From Paracoccaceae bacterium (GTDB lineage: Bacteria; Pseudomonadota; Alphaproteobacteria; Rhodobacterales; Rhodobacteraceae), in NCBI GenBank assembly GCA_026706985.1, contig JAPOXR010000027.1, positions 1 to 45,083 on the forward strand: 45,083 bases of DNA. The letters run 5' to 3'. The notes under the pieces were generated by a model, which was given only the letters and a program-made list of their open reading frames with translations, ran no database searches and was not told the DNA's origin. The position numbers and the translations under genes are program-made. Of this stretch, positions 18,818 through 26,490 are shown in pieces. The number at the start of each line of letters is the position of its first letter. Position 1 is the first letter of the stretch.

Positions 18818-19563
18818 GCAGGCTCTCCCAGATAGGCTTCCCTGACCTCCTCAGACGCGCGGATATCGTCGATTGTGCCGGTCGCGATAATCCGGCCATA
18901 AACCAGCACGCTGATCCGGTCAGCAAGGGCAAAAACGGCGTCCATGTCATGCTCAACAAGCAGGATAGGTGCCTCGACCCGGAGCCCGTCGAGGAACGCG
19001 GTCATCGCCCTTGAACCTTCCGCGCCTAACCCTGCCGTCGGTTCATCCATCACGAATAACCTGGGTCGGAGAGTCAAAGCGACCGCAACCTCCAGTTGCC
19101 GGCGTTGCCCGTGCGAGAGGTCAGCACAGCGGGTCCGGTGCGCCCCGGCGAGCCCGACCCGTTCCAGGGCCTGCATGGCGTGGTCGGTCAGGTTCCTGTC
19201 GTGGATAACGGACCGAAAGAGTGCCCAGGCACCCGATGTGGCCCCGACTGCGCCCAACAGGACATTCTCAAATACAGTGTCTTCCATCGCCAGGGCCGAA
19301 ATCTGGAACGTACGGCCCAGCCCGGCCCGCGCCCGCGCCTCGGTCCCCAGGGATGTGACGTCGCGCCCCTCCAACTCAACCCGACCGGCATCCGAGGCCA
19401 GGCTGCCGCTGATCTGAGCGATCAAGGTCGTTTTTCCGGCGCCGTTCGGCCCAATGATGGCATGGATTTCACCTCGGCGGAGGTCGATCGATACATTATC
19501 GGTTGCCGTCAGTGCACCGAAGGATTTCCTCAGCCCATGCGTGGAAAGGACGGGTTCAGACAT
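18814..19563 (-). CDS. livG: branched-chain-type ABC transporter ATP-binding protein LivG
   Basis: A 249-residue ABC ATPase with Walker A AIIGPNGAGKTTLI, signature DLSHGQRRQLEVAVAL (LSHGQ in place of LSGGQ, usual for LivG), Walker B LFVMDEPTAGLG and switch region LLVEHDMDAVFALADR. The C-terminal TGTIDDIRASEEVREAYLG is the typical LivG tail. It overlaps livM by eight bases upstream and livF by four downstream. Confidence 0.93.
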   Translation of the reverse strand: MSEPVLSTHGLRKSFGALTATDNVSIDLRRGEIHAIIGPNGAGKTTLIAQISGSLASDAGRVELEGRDVTSLGTEARARAGLGRTFQISALAMEDTVFENVLLGAVGATSGAWALFRSVIHDRNLTDHAMQALERVGLAGAHRTRCADLSHGQRRQLEVAVALTLRPRLFVMDEPTAGLGAEGSRAMTAFLDGLRVEAPILLVEHDMDAVFALADRISVLVYGRIIATGTIDDIRASEEVREAYLGEPA

Positions 19564-20539
19564 GTGGCCCTTCCTTTCCGGTCAGAAGTCCGATGACTCC
19601 ACCACGCCAGAAAAGGACGATGGCCAATAGGATCGTGCCGAGCCAGACATGCCAGAAATCGGTCAACCCGCCCAGCCAGTGTTCCAGGGTGATGAAAATC
19701 GCCGCCCCGATGACAGGCCCCATAAGGCGCCCGACACCGCCGATGATTGTCAGAATTATCAACTCACCCGAAAGCTGCCAGCTGAACATCGTGGGTGAGA
19801 CAAAGCGGTTCAGGTCGGCAAAGAGCGCACCCGCGACCCCCGTGATCGCCCCGGAAATCACAAATGCCAGCAGTTTGAGTTGTCTCGGGTTCAGCCCGAC
19901 GCTCTGAACACGTTCTGTCGATTGCCGGGCGGCGTTCAGAGCAAGGCCGAACGGGGACCTGCGCAGCCGCCACTGCAGCAGGAGTGCCAGGCAAAGCAAA
20001 GCGAAACAAAGGCCGAAAAACTGGATCGGCATCAGGGTGTCCAGCCCGACAAAACTGTTGCGCACATAGATCGATAAACCGTCTTCTCCGCCATATGCGC
20101 CCCAGGAGATGGCGAAGTAGAAAAACATCTGCCCGAAAGCGAGAGTGATCATGATGAAATACACACCTGCCGTCCGCAGGCTCAGGAGGCCGATTATCCA
20201 TGCGGCGAATGCCGAAACGACTGTCGCCACCAACCAGATGACCGGCATGGATTTCGTGCCCGGCAAAGCGAAGAGGCCGAAGTCAAGCGGCGAAAATGTC
20301 TGTGCATGAAAGGCAAGGATCCCCATGGCGTAGCCGCCAAGCCCGAAGAATACCGCATGTCCGAAGGACACCATGCCGCCGATACCGAGCGCGATGTTGA
20401 GGCCGACCGCGGCAAGTGCCAGGATCGCGGCACGCGTGGTCAGCGTGATAGTAAAGACTTCATCGGCGCTGAGTGCCCAGAGCGGCAGTGCGATCAAGCC
20501 TATCAGGACCGCTCCGTTGACATAGCGTTCCCCGATCAT
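19556..20539 (-). CDS. livM: branched-chain-type ABC transporter permease LivM
   Basis: A 327-residue inner-membrane permease with many hydrophobic segments and the LivM signatures LNIALGIGGMVSFGHAVFFG, YAMGILAF and LTIIGGVGRLMGPVIGA. I chose ATG at 20539, overlapping the livH stop by four bases; a longer frame adds only non-family residues. It forms the translocation pore with LivH. Confidence 0.93.
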   Translation of the reverse strand: MIGERYVNGAVLIGLIALPLWALSADEVFTITLTTRAAILALAAVGLNIALGIGGMVSFGHAVFFGLGGYAMGILAFHAQTFSPLDFGLFALPGTKSMPVIWLVATVVSAFAAWIIGLLSLRTAGVYFIMITLAFGQMFFYFAISWGAYGGEDGLSIYVRNSFVGLDTLMPIQFFGLCFALLCLALLLQWRLRRSPFGLALNAARQSTERVQSVGLNPRQLKLLAFVISGAITGVAGALFADLNRFVSPTMFSWQLSGELIILTIIGGVGRLMGPVIGAAIFITLEHWLGGLTDFWHVWLGTILLAIVLFWRGGVIGLLTGKEGPHV

Positions 20540-21456
20540 GCCCGCGCTCCAAACAAGCCGGTGGGGCACCGGATGAGTACGATGCCCATCAGGATGTAGA
20601 CCGCCATTGAAGCCAGGGCTGAGCCGGTCTGGGTTGCCGCGTCGCTTTGCATGAAAAGCTTGAAAAACTCAGGCAGGAAAACCCCGCCGAGCGTGTCCGT
20701 AAGCCCTACCAGGATGGAACCGATGAAAGCACCCCTGATCGAGCCGATTCCACCGATGACAATAACCACAAATGCGAGGATCAGCACCGGCTCGCCCATG
20801 CCTACCTGCACGGATTGGATCGCCCCGACAAGTGCGCCTGCCAACCCTGCCAAACCCGCGCCGAGTGCAAATACCAGCGTGTACAGCCTTGTGATATCAA
20901 CTCCCAAGGCGGCAATCATCTCGCGGTCATTCTCGCCTGCACGGATCTGGATGCCGATGCGTGTCCGCGCGGTCAGCAACCACAGACCGAGCGCCACGAG
21001 CAGGCCGATGCCTATGAGAGTCAAGCGGTAGAGCGGGTATTGGATGCCGCCGGGTAGAAGGATGGATCCGGAAAGTTGCTGCGGGACGTCGAGAAAGAGT
21101 GGGAAGGAACCGAAAACAAAGCGGGTGCCTTCCGAGAAGATCAGGATCAGCGCGAAGGTTGCCAGGACCTGGTCGAGATGCGCGGCGCTGTACAGCCTGC
21201 GGATAACCAGGATTTCGGTCAGTGCTCCGGCGGCGGCCGCCGCCGCCAGTGCCGCCGCCATGGCCAGGATGAAAGAGTCCGTCGCTCCGGCCACCCAGGC
21301 GGCGGCGAACGCTCCCACCATATAAAGCGAACCATGTGCCAGATTGATCAGCCCCATAACCCCGAATATCAAGGTCAGCCCGGCCGCCATCAGAAACAGC
21401 ATCACGCCGAACTGAAGCCCGTTCAGGATTTGCTCGATGATAAGGATGGAAGGCAT
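20536..21456 (-). CDS. livH: branched-chain-type ABC transporter permease LivH
   Basis: A 306-residue permease starting MPSILIIEQILNGLQFGVML, with the LivH motif GLTLIFGVMGLINLAHGSLY and the EAA-like ALVGAIQSVQVGMGEPVL, then VIVIGGIGSIRGAFIGSIL. I chose ATG at 21456 because upstream residues of the open frame (to 21606) run through the intercistronic hairpin and have no membrane character. It follows the binding-protein gene by 73 bases. Confidence 0.93.
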   Translation of the reverse strand: MPSILIIEQILNGLQFGVMLFLMAAGLTLIFGVMGLINLAHGSLYMVGAFAAAWVAGATDSFILAMAAALAAAAAAGALTEILVIRRLYSAAHLDQVLATFALILIFSEGTRFVFGSFPLFLDVPQQLSGSILLPGGIQYPLYRLTLIGIGLLVALGLWLLTARTRIGIQIRAGENDREMIAALGVDITRLYTLVFALGAGLAGLAGALVGAIQSVQVGMGEPVLILAFVVIVIGGIGSIRGAFIGSILVGLTDTLGGVFLPEFFKLFMQSDAATQTGSALASMAVYILMGIVLIRCPTGLFGARA

Positions 21457-21489
21457 CAAACGCTTTCCGGTTCCGGGCTCCGCCCGGGA

Positions 21490-21520
21490 CGCACGCATCG
21501 GGAAATTCCCGATGCGTGCG
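21490..21520 (-). other. perfect intercistronic hairpin between binding-protein and permease genes
   Basis: A 14-base-pair perfect inverted repeat with a three-base loop (arms 21490-21503 and 21507-21520) begins ten bases after the binding-protein stop. No T-run follows on the transcript strand, so it is more likely to protect the upstream mRNA from 3' exonucleases or to attenuate transcription than to act as a full terminator. This would raise binding protein over membrane components. Confidence 0.6.
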
Positions 21521-21529
21521 CAATCGTGG

Positions 21530-22660
21530 CTACATGCTGCAATCGACCGCGTAGGCGTCCGAATGGTTTTCGAGTGCCGCGCCGATGATCCTGTTGGTGA
21601 ATACATCTCCTTCCCGGATCACCTCCCGGACATAGATTGTCTGCACGGGATGGTGATTCGTGCCAAACGCGAAAGCACCGCGTGTGCTGTCAAAATCCGC
21701 AGCGCGCAGGGCATCGCGGAAGGCAGCGGCATTCATGACATCCGCAGCCTCGACGGCCGAGATCAGGAGGTTCGCCGTGTCGAATCCCTGGCTGGCATAC
21801 AGTGACGGCAACCTTCCATATTCCGCCTGGAAACTCTCGACAAAACCCGCATTGGCAGGATTGTCGATATCCTTGTTCCACTGTGAGGTGTTGACGACAC
21901 CGAGCGCCGCCTCGCCCACCGCCTGCAAAATGCCCTGGTCGAAGCTGAATGCCGGGCCGACAACAGGTATGTCAACACCGCTATCGGCATATTGCTTGAG
22001 GAAGGATATCCCCATGCCGCCCGGGAGGAAGAAAAAGACGCTGTCCGCGCCGGAGGCCCGGATCTGCGAGATTTCCGCCGCATAGTCTGTCTGGCCCAGT
22101 TGAGTGTAGACTTCATTCGCGACTTCGCCTTTGAAAAAGCGCTTATATCCGTTCAACGCATCCGTCCCGGCGGGATAATTGGGTGCCATGATAAAGCTGT
22201 TGGCATAGCCCGCCGTGTTTGCATAAGCACCAGCCGCTTCATGCAGGTTGTCATTCTGCCATGCCACGTTGAAATAGTTTTCGTGACAGCCTTTCCCCGC
22301 CAGCTGCGACGGGCCGGCATTCGGCGACAGGTAGAACTTGCCCTGCGCCGTCACCGAAGGCACGACCGCCATGGCGAGGTTTGACCAGATGATACCCGTC
22401 AGAACATCAACCTTTTCGGATTGGATCATCTTGTCGGCAAGCTGCACGGCAATATCGGGTTTGCGCTGGTCATCCTCGATCACAACCTCGATATCATCAC
22501 GGCCCGACTGCTTGATGGCCAGCATAAAGCCGTCGCGGACATCGATCCCCAGCCCGGCGCCACCACCGGACAGGGTGGTGATCATGCCGACCTTGGTCTC
22601 GGGCAGGGCAGGCGTCGCGAGCATTGCTGCGATTGCCGCGGTTAACAGTATTTTCTGCAT
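21530..22660 (-). CDS. periplasmic substrate-binding protein of a branched-chain-type ABC transporter
   Basis: A 376-residue Peripla_BP_6 protein. The N-terminal 21 residues (MQKILLTAAIAAMLATPALPE) are a Sec signal peptide. The mature part begins VGMITTLSGGGAGLGIDVRDG, followed by EDDQRKPDIAVQLADKMI and SGADSVFFFLPGGMG, as in amide or aromatic-acid binding HAAT proteins. The ligand is not determined by sequence reading; carnitine or betaine (from the linked fusion) and aromatic acids (from the linked hydrolase) are both possible. ATG at 22660 has GGGAGACC upstream and starts the signal peptide. Confidence 0.88.
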   Translation of the reverse strand: MQKILLTAAIAAMLATPALPETKVGMITTLSGGGAGLGIDVRDGFMLAIKQSGRDDIEVVIEDDQRKPDIAVQLADKMIQSEKVDVLTGIIWSNLAMAVVPSVTAQGKFYLSPNAGPSQLAGKGCHENYFNVAWQNDNLHEAAGAYANTAGYANSFIMAPNYPAGTDALNGYKRFFKGEVANEVYTQLGQTDYAAEISQIRASGADSVFFFLPGGMGISFLKQYADSGVDIPVVGPAFSFDQGILQAVGEAALGVVNTSQWNKDIDNPANAGFVESFQAEYGRLPSLYASQGFDTANLLISAVEAADVMNAAAFRDALRAADFDSTRGAFAFGTNHHPVQTIYVREVIREGDVFTNRIIGAALENHSDAYAVDCSM

Positions 22661-22906
22661 CCAGGGTCTCCCTTTTGACTGGCTTGTAATACCGTATTTC
22701 TGTGCGCCGACCAGCGTATGACACACACAATTGCGAATTTAGCTGTCCTTAACTCTCCCGGTTGCTTTGCACATGATGGCGCGGATCCCCGGCAAAGAGA
22801 CGGGATCGCCTAATTTGCTTCGGCAGTCTGAACCGCATAGGTTACAGCTTCGGCCGGCGGTCTCATCAGGAATTCCCGGCCTGGTGCCGGTCCGGTCCGC
22901 ATCGCT

Positions 22907-23764
22907 TCACAGGCCCATCTCGGCGAAGAGCATCGCGGTGAGCGGGCTCCGGCGATTACGGAATTCCAGGACGACATTCATATGATCATGGCAGCCGATC
23001 TCGAGGTAGCTGACCTGCAGGCCCGTATCGCGGCACGCAGTCGTGTAAATCCGCGACTGTCGGCGGAATTCGGCGGTCTCGCCCCCACCGACAGCAACGA
23101 CCGTCGGCGGCATCCGATCAGGCAGGTTTTGGATTGGGCTGTTGCGCCGCGCCGTCTTGGCGCTCATCCGCAGATCGGCATTGAGGTAGGAACGCCGCAG
23201 CGGCTCAAGATCAAACAGGCCGCTGAGCGGCGCGGCGCTGCTGATCACGTCAAGCGGCAACCCGTATTCCGCCCAGTTTGTCGCAAGCAGCATGGCTGTA
23301 AGGTGACCGCCGGCGGAGTGGCCTGTGACGTGGATCCGCCCGGGATCGCCACCGAAACCGTCTGCGTTTTGATAGATCCATTTCAGCGCCTGCCGGTTCT
23401 GTTCAATGATCACATCCATGCTGACATGCGGGCATAAATCATAGTTGCTCAGCACCACTGACGCACCCGCTTCGACGAATCGCTCGGCAACGAACCGGAA
23501 CGCCTTCTTGTCGAATGATCGCCAGTAACCGCCATGTATGAACAGCAGGACCGGAGCTCCTCCGTTCCCCGGCCAGATGTCGAGCCTCTCCAGCTCCCGA
23601 TCTCCGTACGGCACGTCCAGGCGGGCTTCGTAAAGCTCGGCCACGCGCCTGTTATGGACCTCCATGGCAGCGAAGGTTTCGGCGAAATGCGGACACCGGG
23701 CACGCATATCATATTCGTGATCCAGTTCGGCCTGCGAATAACTGCCGTATATTTTCTCCACCAT
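22907..23764 (-). CDS. alpha/beta hydrolase, kynurenine-formamidase-like
   Basis: A 285-residue alpha/beta-hydrolase with the HGGYW oxyanion motif (LLFIHGGYWRSFDKKAF) and nucleophile elbow GHSAGGHLTAML; the final His is in IGCHDHMNVV. The combination resembles arylformamidase and carboxylesterase family members that cleave N-formylkynurenine or aryl esters and amides. The substrate is not certain. I chose ATG at 23764 (MVEKIYGSYSQAEL). It lies 246 bases upstream of the importer on the same strand, so a link to the imported compound is plausible but unproven. Confidence 0.82.
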   Translation of the reverse strand: MVEKIYGSYSQAELDHEYDMRARCPHFAETFAAMEVHNRRVAELYEARLDVPYGDRELERLDIWPGNGGAPVLLFIHGGYWRSFDKKAFRFVAERFVEAGASVVLSNYDLCPHVSMDVIIEQNRQALKWIYQNADGFGGDPGRIHVTGHSAGGHLTAMLLATNWAEYGLPLDVISSAAPLSGLFDLEPLRRSYLNADLRMSAKTARRNSPIQNLPDRMPPTVVAVGGGETAEFRRQSRIYTTACRDTGLQVSYLEIGCHDHMNVVLEFRNRRSPLTAMLFAEMGL

Positions 23765-24023
23765 CAGTCCCCGGGACACTGATCTTTGCAGGCTTTGTCG
23801 GGAAACCCGCCGACCACGCAATCCCATCCACCCGCCTTGAAGATGTCAAGACAGAAACTGTGAAGTCTGTTTGTTCCATTGCCTCGACGGAACTCGATTC
23901 CCGGGCTGTGGCAAGATGCCGATGTGCCATCCGCCGGTATGGAGATTTGCCTGCGCTCTGTTGGTTCACCGGCTTGTGGCAGCGTTGAATACCGTCGGTC
24001 ATATCCGATTCGAGTCAAACTAT
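23765..24023. other. non-coding gap upstream of the SOS gene
   Basis: About 260 bases between the hydrolase start and the LexA boxes, where both flanking genes are transcribed outward. No convincing coding frame, hairpin or repeat was seen. The promoter of the hydrolase gene must lie here, but no clear -35/-10 pair was picked out. Confidence 0.5.
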
Positions 24024-24038
24024 GTTCTTTTTCTGTTC
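24024..24038 (+). promoter_or_regulatory. LexA (SOS) box 1
   Basis: GTTC-TTTTTCT-GTTC is an exact GTTC-N7-GTTC, the LexA operator of alphaproteobacteria. It lies 42 bases upstream of the ImuA-like start. Confidence 0.75.
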
Positions 24039-24045
24039 ATTTATA

Positions 24046-24073
24046 TTGAGAACATAAAATGAACATGTATAGT
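24046..24073 (+). promoter_or_regulatory. sigma-70 promoter of the ImuA-like gene
   Basis: TTGAGA (24046-24051) and TATAGT (24068-24073) are separated by 16 bases. The second LexA box fills the space between them, so bound LexA would block polymerase. The expected start of transcription falls at about 24080, on the ATG itself, and no Shine-Dalgarno precedes it, so the mRNA may be leaderless. Confidence 0.55.
24050..24064 (-). promoter_or_regulatory. LexA (SOS) box 2
   Basis: GAAC-ATAAAAT-GAAC is the same operator in the opposite orientation, 11 bases after box 1 and inside the promoter. Two exact boxes this close suggest tight repression in the absence of DNA damage. Confidence 0.75.
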
Positions 24074-24079
24074 TAAGCC

Positions 24080-24772
24080 ATGATGGCGAATCTTCATAGG
24101 CAGCAATTATCTCCACCGGGCACGGAGATCGATTTTGTCGGCGGGCTTACGCTTGCCGCAGGCCGTGCGCATGAATTCTGCGGCCCGTCGCGGCGTATTC
24201 TTGCCCTGATGCTTGCCGGACAGCTTGCCGGGCCGGTGATCTGGATAACATCCGGATGGCGCAAAACCCGTCTGAACGCCGAGGGAGCGCTGGCGTATAT
24301 GAATCCAGGCCGGCTTTTGCTGGTTTCTCCATCACGCGGGCAGGATGTTCTCTGGTCAATGGAGGAAGCGCTGCGCAGCGGTGCAGTGGCGCTTGTCGTG
24401 GCTGATTTATCGGAAATACCGGCCCTTGTGCCGGTGCGGCGGCTGCATTTGGCAGCTGAGGCGGGTGCTGTCGACGGGATGGCACCGACAGGCATTATCC
24501 TGACACAGGGTGCGGGCGGTGCACAGGGAATTGAAAGCCGCTGGCATTTATCGCCGTATCATGCCGGCGATGTCATCCGTTGGCATCTTGAGTGCCGGCA
24601 TGCGCGCTCGACACCGCCAAGGGCCTGGATCCTGACACGCAACAAAGGACGCCTGACCTGCTCCGGGGCGGGGCACATCTCCCAACAGGGATCACCCGCC
24701 AAGGTGCTGCAATTCCCCACCGGCGAGCCAGCGCGCCAGCGCCTTGTCGGGATCAGCGATCCCGTCAACTGA
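24080..24772 (+). CDS. ImuA-like SOS protein (RecA-related), orphan
   Basis: A 230-residue protein with a RecA/ImuA-like layout. LAAGRAHEFCGPSRRILALM corresponds to the RecA P-loop region but lacks the GK(T/S) lysine. LWSMEEALRSGAVALVVADL and VRRLHLAAEAG match ImuA, and GAQGIESRWHL resembles its conserved C-terminal strand. ImuA works with ImuB and DnaE2 in SOS mutagenesis. Two LexA boxes and a promoter lie directly upstream. Unusually, no imuB or dnaE2 follows. The last 81 bases overlap the convergent deoxyribosyltransferase-like gene. Family recognition is from motifs; a related RecA-like SOS protein is the alternative. Confidence 0.7.
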   Translation: MMANLHRQQLSPPGTEIDFVGGLTLAAGRAHEFCGPSRRILALMLAGQLAGPVIWITSGWRKTRLNAEGALAYMNPGRLLLVSPSRGQDVLWSMEEALRSGAVALVVADLSEIPALVPVRRLHLAAEAGAVDGMAPTGIILTQGAGGAQGIESRWHLSPYHAGDVIRWHLECRHARSTPPRAWILTRNKGRLTCSGAGHISQQGSPAKVLQFPTGEPARQRLVGISDPVN

Positions 24773-25177
24773 CGAATACCAGAAACCCTCCCAGCCATTT
24801 TCCGGCAGACCGGAAAAGAGCATCAGGTTCAACGGGTAGGTTTCACTGTCGGTGCAGCGGCGGAAATCATCACGGAACAGGAATACCGGCTTGTTCCAGG
24901 CAATCGCCATTCCGAGTTCAACCATGACACCCTCATCCGGCGGACAACCATTCACAATGGCAAAGGTCCCGTCCGAGTCGCGGACATCACGCAGATCCGC
25001 CTGTCCGACCTGATACGCCCAGCCCGCTTTGCTGAAATCGATCTGGTTGTTGCGCTCGAACGGTTCCCAGACGGTGGCTCCGGCGGCTTCCAGGGCGGAT
25101 TTGATTTCCTGCAGCGGGCCTGCCATCTGCTGAGCCGAAAACCCGTACGGGTTGGCGAGATATAATGTCTTTCCCAT
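24692..25177 (-). CDS. nucleoside 2-deoxyribosyltransferase-like protein
   Basis: A 161-residue protein starting MGKTLYLANPYGFSAQQM, with the family's nucleophile region NGCPPDEGVMVELGMAIA followed by NKPVFLFRDDFR. The family cleaves the N-glycosidic bond of deoxynucleosides or modified nucleotides and exchanges bases. It may act in nucleotide salvage or clean-up; the substrate is unknown. ATG at 25177 has GGAGG seven bases upstream. An upstream open frame to 25441 overlaps the divergent acetyltransferase and is not credible. Its 3' end overlaps the SOS gene. Confidence 0.85.
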   Translation of the reverse strand: MGKTLYLANPYGFSAQQMAGPLQEIKSALEAAGATVWEPFERNNQIDFSKAGWAYQVGQADLRDVRDSDGTFAIVNGCPPDEGVMVELGMAIAWNKPVFLFRDDFRRCTDSETYPLNLMLFSGLPENGWEGFWYSSVDGIADPDKALARWLAGGELQHLGG

Positions 25178-25307
25178 GATGACCTCCGAGGAAGAATGAA
25201 CGCAGAGACACCTCTCCACCGGAACCCGATTGAATGCAATTGCCCGCCCGAAAAGAGTCACATATCCTTGCCGGCGGAATATGGAATAACGGATCGGCCG
25301 CCATTCG

Positions 25308-25802
25308 ATGATCCGCAATGCAGGCCCGGAAGATGCGGAAGCGATTGCCGCCGTCTGGAATTCGGTCATTCGTGACTCCATCGCAACCTTCAACAGCGTC
25401 ACGAAGGAGCCGGCGGAGATTTTGCGGCTCTTGCACGACAAGGAGCGGCAGGGGCATCCGTTTCTGGTTATCGGGCAAGGACAGGTTACCGGTTTTGCGA
25501 CTTATGGGCAGTTCCGGGGCGGCATCGGATATTCGCGGACCATGGAGCACACGATTCATCTCGCTTCCGGAGCCAGAGGTCAGGGTCATGGGCGGGCATT
25601 GATGCGGGCACTCGAAGCCATTGCAAGGGAGAATTCGGTGCATTCGATGTGGGCGGGAATCAGTGGCGAGAATAGGGAGGCCATTCGGTTCCATGCCGCC
25701 ATAGGCTATCGTGAAATTGTCCGGCTGCGGCAGGTTGGGCAGAAATTCGACCGCTGGTTCGATTTGGTTCTGATGCAGAAATTCCTCACCGGCGGGAGCT
25801 GA
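25308..25802 (+). CDS. GNAT N-acetyltransferase, phosphinothricin/methionine-sulfoximine type
   Basis: A 164-residue GCN5-related acetyltransferase. The start MIRNAGPEDAEAIAAVWN and the acetyl-CoA loop LASGARGQGHGRALMRAL are typical. GQFRGGIGYSRTMEHTIHL matches the Pat/MddA branch, which acetylates phosphinothricin, methionine sulfoximine or sulfone. It is divergent from the deoxyribosyltransferase across 130 bases and four bases ahead of the TerB-DnaJ gene. Confidence 0.88.
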   Translation: MIRNAGPEDAEAIAAVWNSVIRDSIATFNSVTKEPAEILRLLHDKERQGHPFLVIGQGQVTGFATYGQFRGGIGYSRTMEHTIHLASGARGQGHGRALMRALEAIARENSVHSMWAGISGENREAIRFHAAIGYREIVRLRQVGQKFDRWFDLVLMQKFLTGGS

Positions 25803-25806
25803 CATC

Positions 25807-26490
25807 ATGTCCCTCTGGTCACTCGTTGCCGAAACCCTGCAGGCGATCGTTCGCAAGGGCCGCGAAGTTTCCGAACTGGTGGAGCGGTTGCGGGCGGAAA
25901 ACCGCGAAGTGACTTTCACAATCGCGGTGATTTCGCTCGGCGCTAAACTGGCCAAGGTTGACGGGCGGGTGACGGTTGACGAAATCAGGGCGCTGAAGTC
26001 GGTGTTCCGGATTGCCCCTAAGGAGGAAAAACACGCCGGCAGGGTATTCAATCTGGCAAAGGAGAAAGTGGTTGGATTTGAGGTTTATGCCTCTGCTGTC
26101 GCGCGCCTCTATGCGAATGAGGAACGCATCCGCGATGATGTGTTGGAAGGTCTGTTCATGATCGCCGCCGCCGACGGCCGGATCACCGAAGAGGAGGCAA
26201 ATTATCTTTGGCGCGTCAATGAAATCTTCGGTCTGCCCGAAAGGCGGTTCAGACTGCGCCTCAGCCGGTTCACGGCCGGGGCAGTTGAGGATCCGTATCG
26301 AATTCTCGGTGTCGACCGGGAGTGGTCGACGGAACAAATGCGAAAGCGCTGGAAGCAGCTTGTCCGCCAATACCATCCGGATATTGTCATGGCCCGCGGG
26401 GCTCCGCCGGAGGCGGCAAAACTGGCACAGGGTAGGCTCGCCGACTATAATCGGGCCATGGATGCGATCATGCAGGAGCGTCCGCAGTGA
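25807..26490 (+). CDS. TerB-DnaJ domain co-chaperone (DjlA-like, soluble)
   Basis: A 227-residue protein. Residues 25-145 are a TerB-like helical domain with two acidic repeats (AKLAKVDGRVTVDEIRALK; MIAAADGRITEEEANYLW). Residues 160-222 are a J-domain with the Hsp70-activating HPD in LVRQYHPDIVMARG. DjlA has the same order but with an N-terminal transmembrane segment, which is missing here. The protein probably recruits DnaK. Its stop overlaps the start of the desaturase gene by four bases. Confidence 0.88.
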   Translation: MSLWSLVAETLQAIVRKGREVSELVERLRAENREVTFTIAVISLGAKLAKVDGRVTVDEIRALKSVFRIAPKEEKHAGRVFNLAKEKVVGFEVYASAVARLYANEERIRDDVLEGLFMIAAADGRITEEEANYLWRVNEIFGLPERRFRLRLSRFTAGAVEDPYRILGVDREWSTEQMRKRWKQLVRQYHPDIVMARGAPPEAAKLAQGRLADYNRAMDAIMQERPQ

